A stretch of DNA of 64,000 nt from Autumnicola musiva (GCF_031846585.1 NZ_JAVRHK010000002.1:372001-436000), one strand, 5' to 3'. Positions 41,024 to 49,243 are shown, counted from the stretch's first letter. A program made the numbers and translations. The notes: generated from the sequence alone by a model not told the origin.

Positions 41024-41755
41024 TTGTTTAACTTTAGACAACACACAACACACAACACACAACACACAACACACAACACACAACACACAACAGCTATTTT
41101 CCACCACACCCATCCATACCGCCCGTTTATTCCTGAAAATGCCACAAAACTTATTGTAGGTACTTTGCCGCCGCCACGCTTTACCAAAAGACAATTGAAG
41201 GAAGGAGACGTAGACTTTTGTTACGGAACCCGGGATGGATTACTCTGGCTGGTGCTGGATAAAATATTTGATATTGGCCTTAGGTTTGAAACCACCGCAG
41301 AAGCTGTGGAGCATAGGAAAAAGTGGCTAAAAAGCCGTGGAATTGGTATTTGTGATATGGTGGAAAGTAGCCGAAGGGAAAAAATTGATGCATCCGATCT
41401 GGGAATGCAGCAGGTGGAGCTTCGGAATATGGTGCAGATTCTTGGTGAAAATCCTAAAATTGATACACTTTTATTTACGGGTGGGAACAGCAAAAACGGA
41501 CCTGAATATTTTTTCCGAAGACATTTAAAAGAAATTGGCAGTGACATTAGAATGAAAGTAATTTCTAATGACGTGCCTAAAATCCATCAGTTTGTGCTAG
41601 ATGGTAGGTTGATTAAAACTGTTTCTTTAACCGCGCCTTCGGGATCGGCAAATCGTGCTATTGGAAGCATGGAGTTCTATAAGGAAATGAAAAAGAAAAA
41701 CCCTGAATTCAATACAATTGATTTCAGGGTTCTACAGTATAAGGAACATTTTTAA
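41024..41755 (+). CDS. Uracil-DNA glycosylase superfamily-like protein with heptamer repeat at 5' end
   Basis: A 243-codon frame whose first recognisable sequence is HPYRPFIPENATKLIVGTLPPP, typical of a uracil-DNA-glycosylase-superfamily group in Bacteroidota. Later blocks are DFCYGTRDGLLW, GIGICDMVESSRR, LLFTGGNSKNGP and VSLTAPSGSANRAIG (possible motif 2). The frame has no ATG before the conserved region. The only upstream start is a TTG at 41024 (or a TTG at 41013 in another frame), and between it and the domain lies a 55-base (ACAACAC)n repeat coding for His/Thr/Asn/Gln. The start is therefore uncertain and expression may vary with repeat number. Confidence 0.7.
   Translation: MFNFRQHTTHNTQHTTHNTQHTTAIFHHTHPYRPFIPENATKLIVGTLPPPRFTKRQLKEGDVDFCYGTRDGLLWLVLDKIFDIGLRFETTAEAVEHRKKWLKSRGIGICDMVESSRREKIDASDLGMQQVELRNMVQILGENPKIDTLLFTGGNSKNGPEYFFRRHLKEIGSDIRMKVISNDVPKIHQFVLDGRLIKTVSLTAPSGSANRAIGSMEFYKEMKKKNPEFNTIDFRVLQYKEHF
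41038..41092 (+). repeat. Heptanucleotide tandem repeat (ACAACAC), 7.9 copies
   Basis: Seven exact copies of ACAACAC plus six bases, without a single mismatch, at the 5' end of the glycosylase-like reading frame. As 7 is not a multiple of 3, loss or gain of one copy shifts the frame. Confidence 0.95.
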
Positions 41756-41893
41756 CTATTGCTCCAACTGTTTCTTCTGGGTATTTGCCATGGTGGTGGG
41801 CTTTACCTTAAACTTTTTACGCTTCGGCCTTAATTTACCATGTGTACCGATTGCTATTTTACCGCGCTTGGTTTTTTTATCACCTCTACCCAT
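41756..41893 (-). CDS. 30S ribosomal protein THX
   Basis: A 45-residue very basic protein starting MGRGDKKTKRGKIAIGTHGK and continuing LRPKRKK. This matches the THX (bTHX) small-subunit protein first known from Thermus, in which MGKGDxxTRRGKI is the signature. It inserts into a pocket at the top of the 30S head. The C-terminal 18 residues extend beyond the Thermus form. Its ATG overlaps the stop of the upstream small gene (TAATG), implying coupled translation. It is convergent with the glycosylase-like gene, directly adjacent (stop codons separated by no spacer). Confidence 0.88.
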   Translation of the reverse strand: MGRGDKKTKRGKIAIGTHGKLRPKRKKFKVKPTTMANTQKKQLEQ

Positions 41894-42057
41894 TACTTTT
41901 TTTCTCCTTTATTTTTTTGATCTTTGATAGTTCTTTCATCAATATCAAAATCATTGTTCTGAGCGTCACGATCTCCTAATTCTCCACTGAGTGGATCGTT
42001 ATCACTTCTTCTACGGTCAGTTTTTCCTCTGTGCTTATCTTCAATTGGTCCTCCCAT
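41893..42057 (-). CDS. Small hydrophilic protein, unknown function
   Basis: A 54-residue highly charged, probably disordered protein starting MGGPIEDKHRGKTDRRRSDN and rich in Asp, Lys and Arg. No family is recognised. The start was taken at the ATG at 42057 because an upstream GTG (42081) adds only eight residues. Its stop codon shares a base with the THX start codon, so it is translated as a pair with that ribosomal protein. This suggests a ribosome- or RNA-related role, by position only. Confidence 0.6.
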   Translation of the reverse strand: MGGPIEDKHRGKTDRRRSDNDPLSGELGDRDAQNNDFDIDERTIKDQKNKGEKK

Positions 42058-42135
42058 AACATTTGATTTTTTAAAGTTCACTCTAAGATAGGAAATGTTT
42101 TTGCCGGGGATTCCTAAAGTCCTGTTAGCATTAGG

Positions 42136-42903
42136 TTAAAGTCCTTTAACAAAATGTACAAAATCTGCAATTTTTCCAGTGCCGGTTTTGTTGAGGTGCT
42201 TTATAAAAGCACTGCCAATAATAGCTCCTTTAGCATATTGTGTTGCCTGCTGAAAGGTTTCGTTGTCACCAATTCCAAAACCCACGACCTGTGGGTTTTT
42301 AAGCTTCATATCATCAATTCTTTTAAAATAGGCCTTGGTTTCTTCGCTAAAGCCTTTGGTAGAACCTGTTACACTGGCGGTACTTACCATGTAGATAAAT
42401 CCGTTAGAAACCGAATCTATAAAACGTATCCTTTCTTCGGAAGTCTGCGGGGTTATGAGAAATATATTCTGAAGCCCGTGTGCTTCAAAAATTGCTTTAT
42501 ATTCCTCATTATAGACATCAACCGGAAGATCGGGGATTATCAAACCGTCAATACCCGTTTCTTCACATTTTTGACAGAATTTTTCTACGCCATACTGAAG
42601 AATAGGATTAAAATACCCCATAATAATCAGCGGAATTTCCACGGAATTGCGAATTCCTTCTAATTGCTGAAAAAGGCGATTCGTGGTCATTCCTCTTTTT
42701 AATGCCTTGGTAGAACTTTCCTGGATGGTGGGCCCATCAGCTAAAGGATCACTGAAGGGCAAACCGATTTCAATAAAATCCACTCCGCTTTTCTCCAGAT
42801 CTTTAATAATTTGTATAGTGTCTTCAGGTTCAGGATATCCTGCCGTAAAATATATGGAAAGCAGTTTTTTGTCTTCCTGCAGTTTTTTGGTAATTCTGTT
42901 CAT
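42136..42903 (-). CDS. trpA: Tryptophan synthase alpha chain
   Basis: A 255-residue TIM-barrel protein that cleaves indole-3-glycerol phosphate. The catalytic glutamate is in DFIEIGLPFSDPLADGP (Glu-Ile-Gly-Leu-Pro), and the aspartate is in IDGLIIPDLPV. The phosphate loop GFGIGDNE is also present. The start at 42903 (MNRITKKLQEDKK) is preferred to the upstream frame start at 42930. It is the last gene of the trp operon, 68 bases downstream of trpB, with a palindromic element in the gap. Confidence 0.97.
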   Translation of the reverse strand: MNRITKKLQEDKKLLSIYFTAGYPEPEDTIQIIKDLEKSGVDFIEIGLPFSDPLADGPTIQESSTKALKRGMTTNRLFQQLEGIRNSVEIPLIIMGYFNPILQYGVEKFCQKCEETGIDGLIIPDLPVDVYNEEYKAIFEAHGLQNIFLITPQTSEERIRFIDSVSNGFIYMVSTASVTGSTKGFSEETKAYFKRIDDMKLKNPQVVGFGIGDNETFQQATQYAKGAIIGSAFIKHLNKTGTGKIADFVHFVKGL

Positions 42904-42920
42904 TACAAAATGATTAATGA

Positions 42921-42951
42921 GACCCCACAAGTTTTTGAAACCTGTGAAGTC
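42921..42951 (-). repeat. Imperfect palindrome in the trpB-trpA gap
   Basis: GACCCCACAAGTTT and AAACCTGTGAAGTC are imperfect inverted arms, a decayed relative of the perfect CCTCACAGGTT palindrome at 34906-34940. It sits directly upstream of the trpA start codon. Confidence 0.55.
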
Positions 42952-42971
42952 TATATTAAGTATGGTTTATA

Positions 42972-44153
42972 TCAAAGATTAAAATAGTCAATGTACGTGT
43001 TGAGATCTTTATCTCCACGTCCCGAAAGGTTTACCACCACAATCTGGTCTTCTTTAAATTTCCGGTCTTCAAAAATAGCCAGGGCGTGAGAAGTTTCTAT
43101 GGCGGGAATAATTCCTTCCAGTTTTGCCAATTCCAGGCCAGCCTTCATGGCCGCTTCGTCGGTTATGGAAATAAATTCCCCGCGGCCGCTTCGGAATAAG
43201 TTCGCATGCATTGGCCCAACTCCGGGATAATCCAGTCCTGCAGAAATAGAATAAGGTTCTGTAATCTGCCCGTCTTCGGTTTGCATCAGCAAAGTTTTGC
43301 TGCCGTGAATAATTCCTTCTTTTCCCAAAGCTGAAGTGGCCGCACTTTCGCCACTCTGTATGCCTTTTCCGGCAGCTTCCACGGCAATAATACCAACTTC
43401 TGGAGTATCCATATAATGAAAATATGCCCCCGCGGCATTACTTCCGCCGCCCACACAGGCTACCACATAATCGGGATTTTCCCTGTTCTCTTTTTCTTTA
43501 AGCTGAACTTTGATTTCCTCGGAAATCACCGCCTGAAAACGTGCTACCATATCGGGGTATGGATGTGGCCCCACAACAGAACCGATGATGTAATGCGTAT
43601 CTACCGGATTATTAATCCAGTCACGAATGGCCTCATTGGTGGCATCTTTTAAAGTTCTACTACCTGATTTTGCCGGGACTACTTTTGCCCCTAACATTTT
43701 CATCCGTGCTACATTTGGTGCCTGTCGCTCAATATCAACCTCACCCATGTAAACAATACATTCAATTCCCATTAAAGCGCAAACAGTAGCAGTGGCCACA
43801 CCATGCTGGCCGGCACCGGTTTCTGCAATAATGCGGTTTTTACCCAGGCGCTTCGCCATTAGAATCTGGCCAATGGTATTATTTACTTTATGGGCACCGG
43901 TATGGCAAAGATCTTCGCGTTTCAGATAAACTTTAGCATTATATTTTTTACTGAAGCGTTCTGCGTAATAAAGTGGAGTTGGGCGCCCAACATAATCTTT
44001 TAGAAGGTCTTTAAACTCTTTCTGAAAAGATTCCTCTTTCATTATATCCAGGTACTGCGAACGTAATTCTTCCACATTGGGATATAACATTTCTGGAATA
44101 TAAGCGCCTCCAAATTCGCCGTAGTATCCTTTTTCGTTTGCCTGATAGGTCAT
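42972..44153 (-). CDS. trpB: Tryptophan synthase beta chain
   Basis: A 393-residue PLP enzyme that joins indole and serine to make tryptophan. The PLP lysine is in GAHKVNNTIGQ, ETGAGQHGVATA is the substrate loop, and CVGGGSNAAG binds the PLP phosphate. The length and the presence of the N-terminal YGEFGGAYIPE show the TrpB1 type that pairs with TrpA. It lies between trpF and trpA, transcribed on the minus strand. Confidence 0.98.
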   Translation of the reverse strand: MTYQANEKGYYGEFGGAYIPEMLYPNVEELRSQYLDIMKEESFQKEFKDLLKDYVGRPTPLYYAERFSKKYNAKVYLKREDLCHTGAHKVNNTIGQILMAKRLGKNRIIAETGAGQHGVATATVCALMGIECIVYMGEVDIERQAPNVARMKMLGAKVVPAKSGSRTLKDATNEAIRDWINNPVDTHYIIGSVVGPHPYPDMVARFQAVISEEIKVQLKEKENRENPDYVVACVGGGSNAAGAYFHYMDTPEVGIIAVEAAGKGIQSGESAATSALGKEGIIHGSKTLLMQTEDGQITEPYSISAGLDYPGVGPMHANLFRSGRGEFISITDEAAMKAGLELAKLEGIIPAIETSHALAIFEDRKFKEDQIVVVNLSGRGDKDLNTYIDYFNL

Positions 44154-44171
44154 TTTTTTCTGTTTTCTAAT

Positions 44172-44198
44172 CCTGCAGGGTCTTCATGACCTTGCAGG
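44172..44198 (-). repeat. Palindrome in the trpF-trpB gap
   Basis: CCTGCAGGGTC (44172-44182), loop TTCAT, GACCTTGCAGG (44188-44198): an 11-bp stem with one mismatch. It is similar in design to the CCTCACAGGTT palindromes and lies 7 bases past the trpF stop. Confidence 0.55.
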
Positions 44199-44205
44199 TA
44201 TTATT

Positions 44206-44868
44206 TTAGTAATTATTTTTCGCCAGGGAATCTTTAAACAATTGAAGTTTTTCAATATTTTTTAATCCCGGTGCATCCTCAAACCTGCTGTTTACGTCCA
44301 CCGCATAAAGCAATTGTTCTTTCTTATTCTGCTGAAACCACTGAACGAGTTCCTTTATTTCTTTTGCCTCTTCAATGCCGATACCGCCACTTAGAAAAAA
44401 AGGAGTGGTGGAAGGGTAATTTTTCAGAACTTCCCAATTAAATGTTATGCCATTTCCACCTTTATTCTTGCCTTTGGTGTCAAAAAGGAAATAGTCTGCG
44501 GTTCCTTCATACTGCTCTAAAACATCAAAATTAAATTCTTCTTTTACTGAAAAGACTTTAATTATTTCAATATTTTTATCTTTCAGTTTTTGTCTTAACC
44601 CCCGGCAAAATTCTGCCGATTCTTCCCCGTGCAATTGGATTGCCTGCAACTGGTATTTTTCAAGCTTTTTCAGAATAAAATCTATGGAAGCATTTACAAA
44701 AACTCCTGTTTTTTTTACTTCTGAAGAAATTTCAGGAATTTCAGCTTTCACAAACCGGGAAGATTTTTTAAAAAATATTAATCCCATATAATCCGGCTGA
44801 AGCTGGACAATTTCCCGAATATTTTCCGGTTGGCACATTCCGCAGACTTTAAGCTTAATATTAGTCAT
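44206..44868 (-). CDS. trpF: Phosphoribosylanthranilate isomerase
   Basis: A 220-residue TIM barrel carrying the third step of the tryptophan branch. KVCGMCQPENI holds the catalytic cysteine (usual KICG), AIQLHGEE and FLFDTKGKNKGGNG hold the catalytic aspartate, and FFLSGGIG is the phosphate site. VDVNSRFEDAPG near the C-terminus is the usual family end. It is separate from trpC, unlike the fused enzyme of E. coli. It lies between trpC and trpB. Confidence 0.96.
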   Translation of the reverse strand: MTNIKLKVCGMCQPENIREIVQLQPDYMGLIFFKKSSRFVKAEIPEISSEVKKTGVFVNASIDFILKKLEKYQLQAIQLHGEESAEFCRGLRQKLKDKNIEIIKVFSVKEEFNFDVLEQYEGTADYFLFDTKGKNKGGNGITFNWEVLKNYPSTTPFFLSGGIGIEEAKEIKELVQWFQQNKKEQLLYAVDVNSRFEDAPGLKNIEKLQLFKDSLAKNNY

Positions 44869-44918
44869 TTGTTTGCTTATTTATTTCGCCATACTCTCCT
44901 TACCAAAGGAGTAGAGCT

Positions 44919-45701
44919 TTAAAGAAGTTTCTTAATAAATTCCTCTGCACTCTTACCAGGACTATCGGTTTTCATGAATTTTTCACCTATTAGAAACCCC
45001 TGGTAACCATAAGTTTTTAAATCTTTAATTGCTTCTACTGAACTTATTCCGCTTTCGGAAACCTTTACAAAATCATCAGGAATTCTTTCTGAAAGTGATT
45101 TGCTGATATCTGTGCTAACTTCAAAGGTTTTTAAATTGCGGTTATTCACGCCCAGCATATCCAGGCTTGGCATTATAGATTTCTCTAATTCTGCTTCGTT
45201 ATGCACTTCCAGTAAAACGTCTAATTTCAGTCCTTTTGCAAATTCTGAAAGTTTCTTAATTTGTGCTCTTTCCAGCACCGCGGCAATAAGTAAAATTACA
45301 TCTGCACCGTATGCCTTCGCTTCCAGAAGCTGGTATTCATCAATAATAAACTCTTTCCTTAAAATTGGCATTTTCACACTGGCTCTTGCAAATAGCAAAT
45401 CATCCAGGGAACCTCCAAAATATTTTCCATCGGTAAGAACAGACATTCCTGAAACCCCGGCATCCTCATAGCCTCTTGCCACATCTTCCACATTCAGGCT
45501 CTGGTTGATAACTGACTTTGAAGGTGATCTTCTCTTGTGTTCGGCGATAATGCCGGCTTTGCTTTTTTTTAATGCTAAAGCCAATGAATTCGTCTGCCGT
45601 TCAAAAAGTGCCGATTTCTCCAGCTGTGATACCGGAATAACTGATTTCTTAAGATGTACTTCTTTGTGCTTATCTGCTATTATTTTATCTAAAATATTCA
45701 T
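44919..45701 (-). CDS. trpC: Indole-3-glycerol phosphate synthase
   Basis: A 260-residue TIM barrel that closes the indole ring. IIAEHKRRSPSKS contains the catalytic lysine and phosphate-binding residues, LRKEFIIDEYQL the second lysine, and LLEVHNEAEL, GVNNRNLKTFEV and VSESGISS follow in the usual order. It is a single-domain enzyme of normal length. The next gene upstream in the operon, trpD, is separated by a 156-base gap in which I see no clear element. Confidence 0.97.
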   Translation of the reverse strand: MNILDKIIADKHKEVHLKKSVIPVSQLEKSALFERQTNSLALALKKSKAGIIAEHKRRSPSKSVINQSLNVEDVARGYEDAGVSGMSVLTDGKYFGGSLDDLLFARASVKMPILRKEFIIDEYQLLEAKAYGADVILLIAAVLERAQIKKLSEFAKGLKLDVLLEVHNEAELEKSIMPSLDMLGVNNRNLKTFEVSTDISKSLSERIPDDFVKVSESGISSVEAIKDLKTYGYQGFLIGEKFMKTDSPGKSAEEFIKKLL

Positions 45702-45857
45702 TTTCCTGACTTGATTATGACCGGATCAAATGCATTGTTCCCGGCTGTGCCCAAACTGAAATTTATAATTATTCGTCTTCAGTTCCTAGGCTTATGTTAT
45801 GTTCCTCTCCTAATAAAGGCCGTTGTTTTTGTTTGTGTACATGCTAAACTGAACTCT

Positions 45858-46850
45858 TCATTTACTCAGTTCCTGTAATTTGTTTAAAGCTTCCAAACCT
45901 TTTCCAGAAGTTATTGATTCCTGTGCTTCTGTAAAACCTTCTTGCGGTGAAATGTTTTTTGCTGTGGAAATAGCCATTCCGGCATTGGCACAAACCACAT
46001 TCGATTGCGCCTCCGTTCCTTTGCCTTTAAGAATATTCACAAGTATTTCTGCGGAATTTTCTATGGAATCGCCCCCGGCAATTTCTGAAGCTTTTAAAGT
46101 TTCCACTCCAAAGTTTTCCGGGCGCAGCATTCCTTCAGAATCATTGGAAATAATTTTAGTTTTCCCGGTCAGGCTTATTTCATCGTAACCATCTATGGCG
46201 TGCAAAATAGTATATTTTTTATCGGTATTCTGATAGAGATAGCCGTACATTCTGGTAAGTTCAAGGCTAAAAACACCTACCAGCTGATTTGGTGGAAATG
46301 CCGGGTTAACCATTGGCCCCAGCATATTGAAAAAGGTTTTTACCGCCAGTGATTTTCGCACAGGGGCAACATTTTTCATTGCCGGGTGAAATAGCGGAGC
46401 ATGCAAAACGCAAATTCCCGCGTCAGAAATACAATTTTCGAGAAAATCGGGATTATTGCTGAATTTAATCCCAAGATGCTCCATTACGTTGGAACTTCCA
46501 CTTACTGAAGAAACACCGTAATTCCCATGTTTGGCAACATTTACGCCTGCACCCGCCGTAACGAACGATGAGGTTGTGGAAATATTAAATGTATTTTTGC
46601 CATCGCCGCCGGTGCCGCAAAGGTCAATAGGGTTGTAGGCCTTTAAATCGACCGCAATGCAAAGTTCCAGGAGCGCATCCCGAAATCCTTCAAGTTCTTC
46701 AATGGTAATACTTCGCATCATATAAACGGTTAGAAAAGCCGCTATCTGGCTCTCGTTATATTTGCCGTCGGAAATATCAAATATCACCTGCTTTGCTTCC
46801 TCTTTGGTGATGGTCTCGTGGTTAATAAGCCGGTTTAGTAATTCTTTCAT
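45858..46850 (-). CDS. trpD: Anthranilate phosphoribosyltransferase
   Basis: A 330-residue enzyme transferring phosphoribose from PRPP to anthranilate. DLCGTGGDGKNTFNIST is the PRPP-binding loop, KHGNYGVSSVSGSSNVMEHLG binds substrates (quoted: KHGNYGVSS), and VRKSLAVKTFFNMLGPMVNP is the conserved central block. It is a stand-alone enzyme, not fused to trpG. It lies 220 bases downstream of trpG, a gap that contains two repeat palindromes. Confidence 0.97.
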   Translation of the reverse strand: MKELLNRLINHETITKEEAKQVIFDISDGKYNESQIAAFLTVYMMRSITIEELEGFRDALLELCIAVDLKAYNPIDLCGTGGDGKNTFNISTTSSFVTAGAGVNVAKHGNYGVSSVSGSSNVMEHLGIKFSNNPDFLENCISDAGICVLHAPLFHPAMKNVAPVRKSLAVKTFFNMLGPMVNPAFPPNQLVGVFSLELTRMYGYLYQNTDKKYTILHAIDGYDEISLTGKTKIISNDSEGMLRPENFGVETLKASEIAGGDSIENSAEILVNILKGKGTEAQSNVVCANAGMAISTAKNISPQEGFTEAQESITSGKGLEALNKLQELSK

Positions 46851-46932
46851 AAGTTCCTCTGTCTCTCTGTGGAGAGAAGCCTTTGAGGTGTTTTTATGGT
46901 TAAACTTCAGTTTTGTTTTCGTTCTTCGTCAA

Positions 46933-46949
46933 GCTGAACTTGTTTCAGC
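46933..46949. repeat. CTGAACTTGTTTCAG palindrome, copy 1
   Basis: GCTGAACTTGTTTCAGC is an inverted repeat in the trpG-trpD gap. The same core occurs at 53409-53427, and related copies are at 47025, 53185 and 53462. Confidence 0.65.
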
Positions 46950-47024
46950 TTATCTAAAAATATGTAATTTATTCCTTCTGATTATTTCAGAATCTAATAT
47001 GACCATTCCCAATCCTCGAATAGA

Positions 47025-47043
47025 TCCTGAAATAAGTTCAGGA
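47025..47043. repeat. CCTGAAATAAGTTCAGG palindrome, copy 2
   Basis: TCCTGAAATAAGTTCAGGA, a perfect-arm palindrome 76 bases from copy 1 in the same trpG-trpD gap, in the opposite sense. The pair resembles the two-arm element at 53401-53485. Confidence 0.65.
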
Positions 47044-47070
47044 TGGCTTTCTTCAGGAATGGGTATTAAT

Positions 47071-47694
47071 TTATTTTGAGCTATTCACCCAGTTCTTAAT
47101 CATTTGCTTCCCTTCAGGCGTTAAAACTGATTCAGGGTGGAATTGTACGCCGCGTACATCAAATTTTTTATGGCGAAGCGACATAATTTGTCCTTTGTCA
47201 TCAAAAGAAGTTGCTTCCAACTCTTCCGGCAATTCCTGAAGAACTACCCATGAGTGGTAACGACCAACTTTAAGATTTTCGGGCATGTCTTTAAACAGGG
47301 GTTCATCTTTTACACAGAGTTTTATATCTGTAGCCACACCATGGTAAACCGACTCTAAATTAACTAATTTCCCTCCAAATACCTCACCAATGGCCTGCTG
47401 GCCCAGGCAAACTCCAAATATGCTTTTGGTGGATGCATATTTTTCAATGATCTGGTTTAGCAGGCCGGCTTCCCGGGGAATACCGGGACCTGGCGAAAGC
47501 AGAATTTTGTCGTACTCCTCTACATCTTCCAACTGCAGCTGGTTGTTTCGTTTTACAGTAACCTGGCAATCCAGTTCTTCTAAATAATGAACCAGATTGT
47601 AAACAAAGGAATCATAATTATCTATTACCAATATTTTGGCTCCTTTCCCGGAAGGGGAAAGGGAATTTTTCTCTATGGTTGAATTATCGCTCAT
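47071..47694 (-). CDS. trpG: Anthranilate synthase component II (glutamine amidotransferase)
   Basis: A 207-residue class I glutamine amidotransferase that supplies ammonia to TrpE. ILVIDNYDSFVYNLVHYL, LLSPGPGIPREAG, the catalytic Cys in FGVCLGQQAIGE and the His/Glu pair in VQFHPESVLTPEG are all intact. The first 19 residues (up to SPSGKGA) are an extension. Residues 11-18 are encoded by a palindromic stretch that looks like an intergenic repeat inserted into the 5' end. It is stand-alone and 110 bases downstream of trpE. Confidence 0.95.
   Translation of the reverse strand: MSDNSTIEKNSLSPSGKGAKILVIDNYDSFVYNLVHYLEELDCQVTVKRNNQLQLEDVEEYDKILLSPGPGIPREAGLLNQIIEKYASTKSIFGVCLGQQAIGEVFGGKLVNLESVYHGVATDIKLCVKDEPLFKDMPENLKVGRYHSWVVLQELPEELEATSFDDKGQIMSLRHKKFDVRGVQFHPESVLTPEGKQMIKNWVNSSK
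47642..47662. repeat. Palindrome inside the 5' end of trpG
   Basis: CCTTTCCC (47642-47649), loop GGAAG, GGGAAAGG (47655-47662): a perfect 8-bp stem in the coding sequence for residues 11-18 of TrpG, ahead of the conserved domain. Confidence 0.6.
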
Positions 47695-47804
47695 GTCTTT
47701 TTTCTTTTTTGCGTTAGGGATTGAGGTAGTGTTGGAGCTCTTTTAAAATTGGGAAATTTTAAAAAGCGACTACCGAAAGCCCGGCCAGCAGGGCAACGCC
47801 CAAA

Positions 47805-49199
47805 TTATATATCTTCGGCTATGTCCAGTGCTTTTGTTAATGCGCCTAATTTATTGAAAACTTCCTGTAATTCGTTTTCTTCTTTAGATTCTGAAACCAC
47901 GCCGGCGCCAGCCTGGTAATGCAAAGTGTGGTTCTTGCTCACAAAGGAACGGATGATGATGGCGTGGTTAAAATTGCCCTCAAAATCCATAAAACCAATT
48001 GCGCCACCGTAGGCATCGCGGTTTACGTTTTCATACTTCTCTATAAGTCGCATTGCACTGTGCTTGGGTGCGCCGCTTAACGTGCCGGCGGGAAAGGTAT
48101 CTGCCACCACCTGCATGGTTGGGGTACTGGGGTTTTTGGTACCTGTAACTTTGCTAACGAGGTGGATAACGTGCGAAAAGAACTGAATTTGCCTGTAGTT
48201 TTCCACTTTTACATTGTTCCCATGGCGGCTAAGATCGTTACGGGCCAGGTCCACCAACATTACGTGTTCGGCATTCTCCTTTTCGTCGGCGGCCAGTTTT
48301 TTAGCAAGTTCTGCATCCTGTTCATCATTACCGGTGCGTTTAAATGTTCCGGCGATTGGATGTATTTCAGCCTGCCCGTCTTTTACCACCAGTTGGGCTT
48401 CAGGCGAACTTCCGAAGATTTTAAAGTCGCCGTAGTCAAAATAAAAAAGATAAGGCGAAGGATTTACGCTGCGCAGGGCACGGTAAACGTTAAATTCATC
48501 TCCTTTAAATTTTTGCGAAAAACGTCTGGAAAGTACAATTTGAAATACATCGCCACGATAGCAATGCTTTTTGCCCAATTTTACATTTTCTATAAACTCT
48601 TCATCAGTAAGGTTTGAAACTGGCTGGTTCTGACGGGAAAAATTATATGTGGCAAAATTCTTTACTTTCAGAAGCTGTTCAATTTCATCTATTTTGCTTT
48701 CTGAATTATACGAGTGGTCAAATATATAAGCTTCGTTATTGAAGTGATTTATGGCGATGATATTTTGATATACCGCATAATACATATCTGGCAATTGTAA
48801 ATCCCCTTTCTTCTTGGTGATTTCGAGATCTTCAAAATACCTGACACCATCGTAGGCAATATAGCCGAAAAGTCCATTATTGATAAACTTAAAGCCTGAA
48901 TTTTCAGCCTTGAACTGCTGTGAAAACTGCTGAATTTTCTGCGGAACGTTAATTTCTCTGGTGATTTTTGTAGAATTCCGGCTTCCGTCGGGAAAAACTT
49001 CAATGATGTTTTCCTTTTCAACCTTGATTGAGGCAATAGGGTTGCAGCAGATATAGGAAAAGCTGTTGTCGCTTGCGTGATAATCACTACTTTCCAGCAG
49101 CAGGCTGTTTGGATATTTATCACGTACTTTAAGATAAACGCTTACCGGGGTAATGGTATCTGCAAGCAGTTTTTTATGGGATGTGGTTAATTGGTACAT
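47805..49199 (-). CDS. trpE: Anthranilate synthase component I
   Basis: A 464-residue chorismate-utilising enzyme, first gene of the trp operon. The catalytic core has VLSRRFSQKF, PSPYLFYFDYGDFKIFGSSPE, HPIAGTFKRTG, DLARNDLSRHG and TFPAGTLSGAPKHSAMRLI. LLESSDY near residue 35 matches the N-terminal element that binds feedback tryptophan (LLES). It is therefore probably inhibited by tryptophan as well as controlled by the leader upstream. It starts 70 bases downstream of the leader peptide stop codon. Confidence 0.97.
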   Translation of the reverse strand: MYQLTTSHKKLLADTITPVSVYLKVRDKYPNSLLLESSDYHASDNSFSYICCNPIASIKVEKENIIEVFPDGSRNSTKITREINVPQKIQQFSQQFKAENSGFKFINNGLFGYIAYDGVRYFEDLEITKKKGDLQLPDMYYAVYQNIIAINHFNNEAYIFDHSYNSESKIDEIEQLLKVKNFATYNFSRQNQPVSNLTDEEFIENVKLGKKHCYRGDVFQIVLSRRFSQKFKGDEFNVYRALRSVNPSPYLFYFDYGDFKIFGSSPEAQLVVKDGQAEIHPIAGTFKRTGNDEQDAELAKKLAADEKENAEHVMLVDLARNDLSRHGNNVKVENYRQIQFFSHVIHLVSKVTGTKNPSTPTMQVVADTFPAGTLSGAPKHSAMRLIEKYENVNRDAYGGAIGFMDFEGNFNHAIIIRSFVSKNHTLHYQAGAGVVSESKEENELQEVFNKLGALTKALDIAEDI

Positions 49200-49217
49200 A
49201 TATTTATTTAAAATAAA

Positions 49218-49243
49218 AAAGGCCTGTCGTGAGACAAGCCTTT
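49218..49243 (-). terminator. trp attenuator terminator
   Basis: AAAGGCCTGTC (49218-49228) and GACAAGCCTTT (49233-49243) form an 11-bp stem (one G-U on the minus-strand RNA) with loop GTGA. The minus strand continues with TTTTTTATTTT just before trpE. Its loop-side bases TGTCGTGA can instead pair with the leader (49274-49281). Confidence 0.9.

Noticed and set aside
40930..41187. Minus-strand frame with a Cys/Val-rich repeat (VLCVVCC)
   Set aside because: The repeated peptide is only the complement of the heptanucleotide tandem repeat, and the rest is antisense to the glycosylase-like gene.
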